A stretch of DNA of 64,000 nucleotides from Bacteroidota bacterium. GTDB lineage: Bacteria; Bacteroidota; Bacteroidia; AKYH767-A; OLB10. Under the pieces are notes generated by a model, which was not told the origin of the DNA, did no database searches, and saw only the letters and a list, made by a program, of their open reading frames with translations. The stretch lies in assembly GCA_016709725.1 (NCBI GenBank), contig JADJMG010000007.1, forward strand, positions 321,417-385,416. The letters are read 5' to 3'. Every line of letters begins with the position of its first letter. Within the stretch, counting starts at the first letter, position 1. Positions 8,412 through 16,553 of the stretch are shown here, piece by piece. Position numbers and translations under genes: made by a program.

Positions 8412-9257
8412 CTAATTCGCAAAATACTTCAACAAATCAGTAATCTTTTTCTTGAGTTCGGTACGTTTAACAATAAAATCTAAAAAACCATGTTCGAGGA
8501 GAAACTCGGAAGTTTGAAAACCTTTTGGAAGGTCTTTACCGATAGTTTCTTTTACCACCCTTGGACCTGCAAAACCAATTAATGCCCCCGGCTCAGCGAT
8601 GTTTAAATCACCCAGCATCGCGAAAGAAGCAGTAACTCCACCTGTAGTGGGATCAGTCACAAAAGAGATGTAGGGAAGTCCGGCAGCGGAAAGTTGAGTA
8701 AGTTTAGCAGAGGTTTTAGCCATTTGCATTAATGAATATGCAGCTTCCATCATGCGAGCACCGCCCGATTTAGAAATAATCATAAAAGGGGTTTTATGTT
8801 TGATTGAATAATCAATGGCACGTGCAATTTTTTCTCCCATTACTGAACCCATCGAACCACCTATGAATTTAAAATCCATACAAGCAATGGTAAGTGGCAT
8901 TCCGTTTACTTTTCCGGAGGCGGTACGAATGGCATCCTTTAAACCGGTTTTATTTTGAGTATCTACTAAACGGGAAACGTATTCTTTGGTATCCACAAAT
9001 TTTAGCGGATCACCCGAAGACATGTTCGCATTGAATTCTTCAAATTCGTTGTTATCAAAAAGGATGGCGAAGTATTCTTCCGATCCAATGCGATCATGAT
9101 AATCGCACTTAACACAAACCCACATATTCTCTTCGTGTTCTTGAGAGGGAATGATGGATTTACAGGATGGACATTTATGCCAAAGGCCTTCCGGTGTTTC
9201 CTTCTTTTCGTGGGAAGCCGTAGTGATACCTTCTTTAATTCTTTTGAACCAACTCAT
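8412..9257 (-). CDS. accD: acetyl-CoA carboxylase carboxyltransferase subunit beta
   Basis: 281 residues. Forms the carboxyltransferase with AccA, moving CO2 from carboxybiotin to acetyl-CoA to make malonyl-CoA, the first step of fatty acid synthesis. The N-terminal zinc ribbon has four cysteines at about 29, 32, 48 and 51 (CPSCKS and CVKCDYH). The crotonase-like core shows SKSGGARMMEAAYSLMQMAK, YISFVTDPTTGGVTASFAML and AEPGALIGFAGPRVV, all standard. The next gene upstream on the same strand is the aldolase, 48 bases away, so they may be co-transcribed. accA is not in the window. Confidence 0.96.
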   Translation of the reverse strand: MSWFKRIKEGITTASHEKKETPEGLWHKCPSCKSIIPSQEHEENMWVCVKCDYHDRIGSEEYFAILFDNNEFEEFNANMSSGDPLKFVDTKEYVSRLVDTQNKTGLKDAIRTASGKVNGMPLTIACMDFKFIGGSMGSVMGEKIARAIDYSIKHKTPFMIISKSGGARMMEAAYSLMQMAKTSAKLTQLSAAGLPYISFVTDPTTGGVTASFAMLGDLNIAEPGALIGFAGPRVVKETIGKDLPKGFQTSEFLLEHGFLDFIVKRTELKKKITDLLKYFAN

Positions 9258-9305
9258 GAATCGTGTTTTACGAAATTAAGAATTCGAAAATGAAATTTCC
9301 TCTTA

Positions 9306-10364
9306 CTATGCAATCGTTACTTCTTTTGATAAATACACATCTTGAATGGCATTTAACATTTGGATTCCTTCGTTGAAAGGTTTTTGGAAGGCTTTACGTC
9401 CTGAGATGAGTCCGTGGCCACCTGCACGCTTGTTTACTACAGCAGTGGTTACCGCCTCTGACATATCACTTGCGCCTTTACTTTCTCCACCTGAATTAAT
9501 CAATCCCATGCGACCCATGTAGCAATTCGCTACTTGGTAACGACATAAATCGATAGGGTGAGAGGTAGTTAATTCATCGTACACTTTTTTATGTGTCTTA
9601 CCGAATTTTACAGCATTGTATCCACCGTTATTGGTTGGTAATTTTTGTTTAATAATATCGGCTTGGATAGTTACTCCTAAGTGATTTGCTTGTCCTGTCA
9701 AATCAGCAGATGTGCTGTAGTCGACACCATCAACCTTGAATGCATTGTTACGCGTGTAACACCAAAGAATAGTCGCCATTCCTAATTCATGTGCGCGTTC
9801 AAAGGCTTGTGCTACTTCCACAATTTGTCGAGACGATTCTTCTGATCCGAAATAGATGGTTGCACCCACCGCAGTAGCACCTAAATTCCAAGCCTCATCA
9901 ACGGAGCCAAACATAATTTGATCGAACTTATTTGGATAGGTCAAAAATTCATTGTGATTAATTTTTACAATGAATGGAATTTTATGCGCGTATTTACGAG
10001 ACACGGAAGCCAATACACCATAGGTAGAAGCCACCGCATTGCATCCGCCTTCAATGGCCAATTTCACAATATTTTCTGGATCAAAAAACATCGGATTGGG
10101 AGCAAAAGAAGCACCTGCACTGTGCTCGATACCTTGATCCACTGGAAGGATACTTACATAGCCAGTATTAGCTAATCTACCGTGACCATAAATGGCTTGT
10201 AAGCTTCTCAAAACCTGATTGGAGCGGTTGCTTTGGATAAATAAACGATCCACAAAATCGCCACCAGGGAGGTGAATATTTTCTTTAGAGATTGTCTTGC
10301 AAGTATGAGTAAGCAGTGATTGTGCGTCGTTTCCGAGGAGTTCAGTGATTTTACTAATGGACAT
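9306..10364 (-). CDS. fbaB: class I fructose-bisphosphate aldolase (DhnA/FbaB type)
   Basis: 352 residues, cytoplasmic. Cleaves fructose 1,6-bisphosphate to dihydroxyacetone phosphate and glyceraldehyde 3-phosphate, or runs the reverse in gluconeogenesis. The DhnA-family TIM barrel is seen in SILPVDQGIEHSAGASFA, IPFIVKINHN (a candidate Schiff-base lysine region), GATAVGATIYFGSEES and INSGGESKGASDMSEA. Length and motifs fit the bacterial/archaeal class I type and not the zinc-dependent class II enzyme. Its promoter is probably the TAGATTTG element at 10417-10424. Confidence 0.92.
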   Translation of the reverse strand: MSISKITELLGNDAQSLLTHTCKTISKENIHLPGGDFVDRLFIQSNRSNQVLRSLQAIYGHGRLANTGYVSILPVDQGIEHSAGASFAPNPMFFDPENIVKLAIEGGCNAVASTYGVLASVSRKYAHKIPFIVKINHNEFLTYPNKFDQIMFGSVDEAWNLGATAVGATIYFGSEESSRQIVEVAQAFERAHELGMATILWCYTRNNAFKVDGVDYSTSADLTGQANHLGVTIQADIIKQKLPTNNGGYNAVKFGKTHKKVYDELTTSHPIDLCRYQVANCYMGRMGLINSGGESKGASDMSEAVTTAVVNKRAGGHGLISGRKAFQKPFNEGIQMLNAIQDVYLSKEVTIA

Positions 10365-10416
10365 ATTGAATTGTTTTTGAGCGAATTATGGCTAATTTAC
10401 AGTATTTTAAGAAGTA

Positions 10417-10424
10417 CAAATCTA
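10417..10424 (-). promoter_or_regulatory. -7 promoter element of the aldolase gene
   Basis: On the minus strand TAGATTTG fits TAnnTTTG, 52 bases before the aldolase start codon. No convincing -33 TTTG was found at the usual spacing. Confidence 0.4.
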
Positions 10425-10613
10425 AGCAAAATCGATATATTATGGGATTTTGGTGGTAGGCTTGATTAGAGGTTTGACTTTTTGATTTTAAATCCCTTAA
10501 GACGACCCGGGGGAGGATGGTATTTAATTTTATTTATTTTTTTTGTAGCGTCTCAGTGACCCTGCTATCCGTGACTGTGTAAATATATCAATTTATTAAC
10601 ATAATCTAATTTC

Positions 10614-11201
10614 CTACGGTATTCTGGCTAACACATCCAACACACTTAAATATGGTTCAAATTCAAATTTATAACCGAAGACTTGATTGTATTTTTCTAA
10701 AACAATATTTTTTTCTTGAATCGATTTTAAAGAATCCAGTTGACGAAAATCTGCATCAACAGATTGTTCATTATAAGTTTCAACACTTCCTTTAAACTTT
10801 AATTTCTTCAATAAAAAGAGCATAATTTTTTGATTGAAATCAAGTAGGTGAGTGGGTTGTTCATCATAAATGGCAAACAAATCATCTTTGAAATAATTGA
10901 AGAATGCAGAAGTATTATATGCAGAAAAAATGGCTCCCTTATGCACTCTGGTCCAAGGTTGCTGGTAACTTATTTTGATGTCTTTAATTGCTGTTTTTAC
11001 ACCACCCGTATGCTCTACAGGAATGGATAACGATTGCACTCCATTCGCTCCCAAAAGATAGGTTCTGCTTCGTAAGGTTTGCTTTTGCCAAACTTCATTT
11101 TCATCAACATAAATCACATCAGCCTCCATCATCAGAGACAAATATTCACGCAATGGTAAATAATGAGAAGAAATGAGAACGCTTTTACCCGTTAAAGGCA
11201 T
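10614..11201 (-). CDS. WbqC-like family protein
   Basis: 195 residues, cytoplasmic, no signal peptide. It matches the WbqC-like family by ISSHYLPLREYLSLMMEADV, QKQTLRSRTYLLGANGVQ, LSIPVEHTGGVK and the WTRVHKGAIFSAYNTSAFF segment. WbqC proteins are found in O-antigen loci and beside signal peptidase genes; their biochemical role is not settled. Its start overlaps the lepB stop by one base, so translation is probably coupled. It closes the parA-parB-DUF5683-dapB-lepB run. Confidence 0.88.
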   Translation of the reverse strand: MPLTGKSVLISSHYLPLREYLSLMMEADVIYVDENEVWQKQTLRSRTYLLGANGVQSLSIPVEHTGGVKTAIKDIKISYQQPWTRVHKGAIFSAYNTSAFFNYFKDDLFAIYDEQPTHLLDFNQKIMLFLLKKLKFKGSVETYNEQSVDADFRQLDSLKSIQEKNIVLEKYNQVFGYKFEFEPYLSVLDVLARIP

Positions 11202-12295
11202 TAGTCATTGTTGTAATGAATCACATTCATCAATCGACTCCAACGAATTTTAGAGAAGAATGAACCGTTGGTGTCCCAAGACATCCAAATAAATACTGCT
11301 TTACCAACAATGTGATCTTCGGGAACAAATCCCCAAAAACGAGAGTCGGCAGAGTTATGTCGGTTATCACCCATCATGAAAAAATAATCTTGTTGGAATG
11401 TATAGCTAGTGGTAACTTTTCCGTCAATTTTATATGTTGTTCCTTCAATTTCTAGTTGATGTCCTTCGTAAGTGGTAATAACACGTTTGTAAATATTGAT
11501 GTTATTCGATGTTAGCGTAATTGTCGCACCTTTTTTAGGAATGTAAATTGGCCCGTAATTGTCCATGTTCCATTTCAACTGAGGATCGAACGGATAAATA
11601 TAATCTTCGTATTGTCCTTGTGGCATCGACATCACTTGTAAGTTGCTTACATTCGGCAATGCTTTTAAATTAGCCGCTGCTTCTTGAGTTAAGCAATAAC
11701 GATATTCGCCCAACTGATAGGCAGGACCTCCATCTGTAATATCATTTTTTCTGAGAACGCGATCACTCAATCCACTTCCTGTCGTTTTAATATCGTACAC
11801 ATACTGACTTTTGCGAGGCTGCATGGCTTTTTTTCCATTGATGTACAATACTCGATCCTTCACTTTTAACGTATCGCCACCAATTCCAACACAACGTTTA
11901 ATGTAATGGGTTTGCTTGTCGATGGGTCGATCATCCTCCATGGGATAATTGAAAACTACGATATCATTATTTTTTACATCCGAAAACCCAGGCAAACGAT
12001 AGTAAGGAAGTTTCCACGCTTCAGAATATGATTTACCACCGATAACAGGAATTTCTTGATGCATGAATGGAATAGAGAGTGGAGTGATGGGAGTTCGCGC
12101 TCCATAATTCACTTTACTCACAAATAAGAAATCGCCCACCATCAATGTTTTTTCCATCGATGGTGTAGGGATGGTAAATGCTTCGATGAAAAAAGTTCGA
12201 ATAATAGTTGCTGCGATCACAGCAAAAAGAACAGCATCAAACCATTCTCTCGATTTACTTTTTCTACCGCTACTTTGCCAAAATTTCCAGTTCAT
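11201..12295 (-). CDS. lepB: signal peptidase I
   Basis: Inner-membrane serine protease that removes signal peptides from Sec-exported proteins, including the many secreted proteins of this window. 364 residues, the long form normal for Bacteroidota. One N-terminal membrane helix (about 20-40) precedes the catalytic Ser in IPTPSMEKTLMVGDFL (about residue 46). The catalytic Lys is in THYIKRCVGIGGD (about 133), and the C-terminal box is GDNRHNSADSRFWGFVPEDH. A large insertion lies between the Lys box and the C-terminal box. It sits downstream of dapB in one direction and overlaps the WbqC-like gene by one base. Confidence 0.96.
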   Translation of the reverse strand: MNWKFWQSSGRKSKSREWFDAVLFAVIAATIIRTFFIEAFTIPTPSMEKTLMVGDFLFVSKVNYGARTPITPLSIPFMHQEIPVIGGKSYSEAWKLPYYRLPGFSDVKNNDIVVFNYPMEDDRPIDKQTHYIKRCVGIGGDTLKVKDRVLYINGKKAMQPRKSQYVYDIKTTGSGLSDRVLRKNDITDGGPAYQLGEYRYCLTQEAAANLKALPNVSNLQVMSMPQGQYEDYIYPFDPQLKWNMDNYGPIYIPKKGATITLTSNNINIYKRVITTYEGHQLEIEGTTYKIDGKVTTSYTFQQDYFFMMGDNRHNSADSRFWGFVPEDHIVGKAVFIWMSWDTNGSFFSKIRWSRLMNVIHYNND

Positions 12296-12347
12296 ATTTT
12301 GTATTTTGTAATTGACGAAATTAAAAAATCAATTGTTTTAATTACAC

Positions 12348-13088
12348 TTATTTCTGCTTTCGTTCTCCGAAGAGTACATCCGCCATTCCGAATACTCCAA
12401 TTTTACCTCTTAACCACTCAGCGGCGAGCACTGCTCCTTGAGCAAATCCATCTCTATTAAACGCTTCGTGTGCTATGCTGATTTTGTCGATGGGCGATGT
12501 CCAAGTAACTTCATGCATTCCAATCACGTCATTTTCTCGAATAGAACGAATGGGTAATACGTTGTTTTCAGGAGTATTGTTTCCTTCCCTTAGCCCCCAA
12601 TTTTTATACTGTGGATGGTTTTGTAACACATCCAATGCTAAGGTGACTGCTGTACCGCTGGGCTTATCTAGTTTTCGAGTATGATGGGTTTCTTGCATGG
12701 AAGGTTGATATTGTGGATGGTCTTTCATCCACGATGCAAGCTGTTTGCTGAGCTCAAACATAATGTTTACTCCCACACTAAAGTTGGTTGCCGTTAATAA
12801 ACTTCCCTTTTCCTTCTCAAAACGTGTATAAACTTCAGCGTATTGATCGTGCCAACCTGTTGTGCCTGAAACAACGGGAATGCCCGCTTCTAAGCACCAG
12901 TACAAATTATCAACGACAGCATCAGGCTGAGTAAATTCAATAACAATGTCGACCTTCTTCAAATCATCAATTGAAAAATCAGCACGGTTAAGATGGTTGA
13001 TTTCAAAAACAATTTCATGTCCCGATTGACGAGCGGCGGCGGCGGCAGCCATGCCCATCTTTCCAGTACCGATCATTGCAATTTTCAT
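12348..13088 (-). CDS. dapB: 4-hydroxy-tetrahydrodipicolinate reductase
   Basis: 246 residues. NAD(P)H-dependent reduction in the diaminopimelate/lysine pathway, which supplies peptidoglycan precursors. The N-terminal Rossmann motif is IGTGKMGMAAAAAARQSGHE (somewhat alanine-rich), followed by VVSGTTGW, the conserved catalytic loop ETHHTRKLDKPSGTAVTLA, and the C-terminal HEAFNRDGFAQGAVLAA. It lies 9 bases after the DUF5683 gene and upstream of lepB in the conserved Bacteroidota cluster. Confidence 0.95.
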   Translation of the reverse strand: MKIAMIGTGKMGMAAAAAARQSGHEIVFEINHLNRADFSIDDLKKVDIVIEFTQPDAVVDNLYWCLEAGIPVVSGTTGWHDQYAEVYTRFEKEKGSLLTATNFSVGVNIMFELSKQLASWMKDHPQYQPSMQETHHTRKLDKPSGTAVTLALDVLQNHPQYKNWGLREGNNTPENNVLPIRSIRENDVIGMHEVTWTSPIDKISIAHEAFNRDGFAQGAVLAAEWLRGKIGVFGMADVLFGERKQK

Positions 13089-13097
13089 AACTCTTCT

Positions 13098-13808
13098 TTA
13101 GAAATGCAAAGAAAGTGAAAGTCCGGCACTTGATGAATATGGACCCATCTGCATAATTGGATTCACTTGTAAACTGAGGTTATCATCCACATTGAAATTA
13201 AATAAATGAGCGTCAACATGCGCATCGATAATATTCAATACATACACTAAGGTTAATCCAATAACCGACAAATCACGGTTCCGACGATAAAATTCACTTA
13301 ATGATCTCAGATTATCCTCTGAATAAATTTCAGCATATTCATCTACTGTGGTGGGATCGTTGTCATACCGTTTTAAGAGGGCGCTGTCAAACTTTTTAAA
13401 GTTATCGTGATTGAACTTGATCAAATAACCCATCCCTGCAAAAGCCGCATAAATGATGGGAACTTTCCATGTTTTACGATTATAAACTTGACCAGCTCCA
13501 GGTAAATAGGTCGACAACAACGTAGCTTTTCTCACTGAATGGACTTTTGGCGAATCAACGAATTGCACAGGAGCTTGCGTTTGAATGAGGACGCTATCGG
13601 TACGGAATGGAATGGTATCGGGCTTCACATCGTCATGTTGAACGAGCGTGGTATCTAAAACGATATTTTTAACCACGGTATCTACAGTTGGTGTTTGTGC
13701 TTCTGCTAGCAATGACAAAAAAAGAGACGTTACCAATAACAAAACCCCTCTAACAAAGAATGGGAGGGGGAGTGCTATTGTTAAATATGCTTTAGAAGTA
13801 TTAATCAA
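13098..13808 (-). CDS. DUF5683 domain-containing envelope protein
   Basis: 236 residues with an N-terminal hydrophobic signal segment (FFVRGVLLLVTSLFLSLLAE). A Thr/Val/Asp-rich stretch follows, then the DUF5683 core ATLLSTYLPGAGQVYNRKTW and AAFAGMGYLIKFN, and a later hydrophobic segment (SVIGLTLVYVLNIIDAHVDA). It ends in a strand that looks like an outer-membrane terminal strand (SAGLSLSLHF). The function of DUF5683 is not known. It overlaps the parB 3' end by 8 bases and is followed closely by dapB, so it belongs to the parAB operon. The N-terminus could start a few residues later. Confidence 0.85.
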   Translation of the reverse strand: MINTSKAYLTIALPLPFFVRGVLLLVTSLFLSLLAEAQTPTVDTVVKNIVLDTTLVQHDDVKPDTIPFRTDSVLIQTQAPVQFVDSPKVHSVRKATLLSTYLPGAGQVYNRKTWKVPIIYAAFAGMGYLIKFNHDNFKKFDSALLKRYDNDPTTVDEYAEIYSEDNLRSLSEFYRRNRDLSVIGLTLVYVLNIIDAHVDAHLFNFNVDDNLSLQVNPIMQMGPYSSSAGLSLSLHF

Positions 13809-14718
13809 AATCTAATAAATCCATCAAACGATTTAAATCATCATTGCTAAAATAATTGAACATGATTTGTCCGCTTCCATTGTCTTTATGCTTTATCGCC
13901 ACTTTCGTCTCAAAACGGTGCTCCAAACGATCTTCCAAGTTACGTACTTCAATGGCCCAAGAGGCATTTCCTTTTTTATCTTTTCCTTTTTTCTTGGGAG
14001 AACTTTGGCGCACTAAATCTTCCACTTTACGAACCGAAAGATCGTTTTCAATGATATCATTGAAAATTTTCAATTGCATTCCAATATCGTCAACCCCTAA
14101 AATGGCTCTCGCATGACCCATCGTAATTCGTCCATCACGAATGGCAAACTGAACCTGAGGCGGAAGTTTTAACAGACGCAAATAGTTTGTTACCGTAGAT
14201 CTTTCCTTACCCACACGCTCACCCAAAGCTTCCTGCGTTAAGCTACATTCCTCGATAAGACGTTGGTAGCTAATCGCAATTTCAAGCGCGTTTAAGTTTT
14301 CACGTTGAATATTTTCAACCAATGCCATCTCCAACATCGATTGATCGTTAGCAGTACGCACATAGGCCGGCACGGAAGTAAGTCCAGCCAAACGTGAAGC
14401 CTTATAACGTCTTTCACCACTGATGATTTGATAGCGATCGTGGCTCATCCGGCGTACCGTGATGGGTTGAATGATGCCTTGTGTTTGGATAGATTCAGCC
14501 AACTCTTTCAGAGCTGATTCATCAAATTCGGTACGAGGTTGAAAAGGATTTGCTTCAATTTGATTCAATGGAATTAATGAAACTCCGCCTGGACTTGGTT
14601 TATTCGTTGTATTTTCAGTGATGGGCTGTCCAATCACTGCCGACTCTTGATCGGTAGCGTTGTTTCCTTCTAACAATGCACTAAGTCCTCTCCCTAATGC
14701 TGATTTTTTTGTTGACAT
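13801..14718 (-). CDS. parB: chromosome partitioning protein ParB
   Basis: 305 residues. CTP-dependent DNA-binding clamp that loads at parS and acts with ParA in chromosome segregation. Seen: SALGRGLSALLEG at the N-terminus, the sulfiredoxin-like nuclease/CTPase fold with IEANPFQPRTEFDESALKEL and YQIISGERRYKASRLAGL, and the helix-turn-helix LTQEALGERVGKERSTVTNY. A lysine-rich linker and C-terminal dimer domain follow. parA lies 21 bases upstream in the same direction. I found no clear parS palindrome within the window. Confidence 0.95.
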   Translation of the reverse strand: MSTKKSALGRGLSALLEGNNATDQESAVIGQPITENTTNKPSPGGVSLIPLNQIEANPFQPRTEFDESALKELAESIQTQGIIQPITVRRMSHDRYQIISGERRYKASRLAGLTSVPAYVRTANDQSMLEMALVENIQRENLNALEIAISYQRLIEECSLTQEALGERVGKERSTVTNYLRLLKLPPQVQFAIRDGRITMGHARAILGVDDIGMQLKIFNDIIENDLSVRKVEDLVRQSSPKKKGKDKKGNASWAIEVRNLEDRLEHRFETKVAIKHKDNGSGQIMFNYFSNDDLNRLMDLLDFD

Positions 14719-14739
14719 AATTTATTCCTTTATCAAAAA

Positions 14740-15576
14740 TTAGTTCTCTGATATTTTTAATTTATCCATCACTTTTTCTGTCAGTACTTTTTCTTCTGCC
14801 GACATTCTCGTCATATTATTCTTTTGAAGAATTTCACGAGCAAGGTTCAGATAATTGATGGCTCCTTTACTGGCGGCATCGTGCATGATGATGCTTTCGC
14901 CGAAGCTTGGAGCTTCACCTAATTTTGTATTTCGCTGAATGATCGTATCGAAAACAATATCTTGAAAATGTGTTTTCACTTCTTCCACCACTTGGTTACT
15001 TAAACGCAAACGCATGTCGTACATGGTTAAAAGAATTCCTTCAATTGCTAAATCTGGATTTAAGCGACTTTGTACAATTTTAATAGTATTGAGTAGCTTT
15101 CCTAATCCTTCCAAAGCAAAATACTCACATTGCACAGGAATAATTACCGAATCAGCACCGGTAAGGGCATTGATGGTAATCAATCCGAGTGATGGTGAAC
15201 AATCGATAATGATAAAATCAAAATCAGCCGAAACAGTTTCTAACACCTGCTTCATCATTCGCTCGCGGTTCGGCATCTGGATCATTTCGATCTCGGCACC
15301 CACTAAGTCGATATGGGAAGGAAGAAGAAAAAGGTGTGGAGTTTTTGTTTCAAGAATGATATCCTTTGGGTTCACATCATTGATGATGCATTCGTAGATT
15401 GATGTCTTTACGGTACGCGGATCGAAGCCAACACCAGATGTAGCATTTGCTTGTGGATCGGCATCTACCAACAAGGTACGGTATTCAAGTACAGCCAAAC
15501 TTGCTGCTAGATTTATTGCCGTTGTAGTTTTACCTACGCCGCCTTTCTGATTCGCTATTGCTATTATTTTTGCCAT
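14740..15576 (-). CDS. parA: chromosome partitioning ATPase ParA/Soj
   Basis: 278 residues. Walker-type ATPase that drives chromosome origin segregation with ParB. The deviant Walker A motif is KGGVGKTTTAINLAASLA at residues 10-18, the switch I region is LLVDADPQANATSG, and Walker B is FDFIIIDCSPSLGLITINAL. The length is slightly above the family norm because of a C-terminal charged tail ending in VMDKLKISEN. It is the first gene of the parA-parB-DUF5683-dapB-lepB-wbqC cluster. Its ATG is 38 bases from the next gene upstream, on the same strand. Confidence 0.96.
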   Translation of the reverse strand: MAKIIAIANQKGGVGKTTTAINLAASLAVLEYRTLLVDADPQANATSGVGFDPRTVKTSIYECIINDVNPKDIILETKTPHLFLLPSHIDLVGAEIEMIQMPNRERMMKQVLETVSADFDFIIIDCSPSLGLITINALTGADSVIIPVQCEYFALEGLGKLLNTIKIVQSRLNPDLAIEGILLTMYDMRLRLSNQVVEEVKTHFQDIVFDTIIQRNTKLGEAPSFGESIIMHDAASKGAINYLNLAREILQKNNMTRMSAEEKVLTEKVMDKLKISEN

Positions 15577-15614
15577 TTAAGTAGTGCTTTCGATGATTTA
15601 TGTAAACTACTGAA

Positions 15615-16295
15615 TTATATTGTAATACTACTTCCAATTTGCATTAACACAAGCTCTTTTCCGGCAGCTGCAAACTTACCAAAAGCTTCGTCTTGATCAA
15701 TCTTAATATAACCAAAAGTATCGTAATGCATGCCTATAATCTTATCACAATGGATGAAATCACTAGCGATTACTGCATTATCAATTCCCATGGTAAAGTT
15801 ACTTCCGATAGGCAAAAAGGCAACATCAATTTTCTTGTAATCGCCAATTAATTTCATGTCTAAAGTTAACGCTGTATCACCAGCATAGTATATGTTTCCT
15901 TCTTTTGTTTCTAACAAAAATCCCATTGGATTTCCACCATAAGAACCATCTGGAAGTGAAGAACTATGTACCGCATTTACACATTTTACCTTTCCAAAAT
16001 CAAAAAACCAGTGTCCGCCAATATTCATGGGATGTGATTTTTCAACCCCTTGATTATTAAGCCAATTAACAATTTCCCAGTTACTAATAATGGTAGCACC
16101 GCTCTGTTTAGCAATGGAAACTGCGTCCGCAATATGGTCTTGGTGTCCATGGGAAATTAAAATATAATCGGGCATCAACTTCTTAATATCGATTGAAGAA
16201 GCTAATTCATTGGGGGTAATAAACGGATCAAATAGAAGAACAGAATTATTTACCTCAATGGTAAAGCAAGAATGTCCTAAATAAGTGATAATCAT
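15615..16295 (-). CDS. metal-dependent hydrolase, UPF0173-type metallo-beta-lactamase fold
   Basis: 226 residues, cytoplasmic. The fold is shown by ITYLGHSCFTIEV at the start, the metal motif ISHGHQDHIADAV (HxHxDH), YYAGDTALTLDMKLIG and the late IGMHYDTFGYIKID. This is the UPF0173/YtkL type, whose substrate is unknown. It precedes parA on the same strand with a 38-base gap and could share its transcript. Confidence 0.85.
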   Translation of the reverse strand: MIITYLGHSCFTIEVNNSVLLFDPFITPNELASSIDIKKLMPDYILISHGHQDHIADAVSIAKQSGATIISNWEIVNWLNNQGVEKSHPMNIGGHWFFDFGKVKCVNAVHSSSLPDGSYGGNPMGFLLETKEGNIYYAGDTALTLDMKLIGDYKKIDVAFLPIGSNFTMGIDNAVIASDFIHCDKIIGMHYDTFGYIKIDQDEAFGKFAAAGKELVLMQIGSSITI

Positions 16296-16507
16296 ATTAA
16301 ACTATAATTTTTTTGAATGGTTTTAAAGCCAGTTTTTGGCATTCATGCAAAGATAACTTTCTGACTCGGCCTTTGCTATTAAAAGTAGGGGGAGTTACTC
16401 AATAGAATGAGTAGAGAAGAGTTAATTTATTAACATCGCTGGGAGCGGGCTTATCGTTATGAAAAATTGCTTACTGAATTTAGAATTGTGCTTCGGATTT
16501 TAAAAGG

Positions 16508-16535
16508 CTTCTAGCTGCTAGCTTCTGGCTGCAAG
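16508..16535. repeat. short imperfect tandem repeat
   Basis: CTTCTAGCTGCTAG followed by CTTCTGGCTGCAAG, two roughly 14-base units next to a T run. It lies in the 258-base gap between the hydrolase and the T9SS surface-protein gene. No gene is visible there. Confidence 0.45.
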
Positions 16536-16553
16536 ATTTTTTTTCTGTGATCC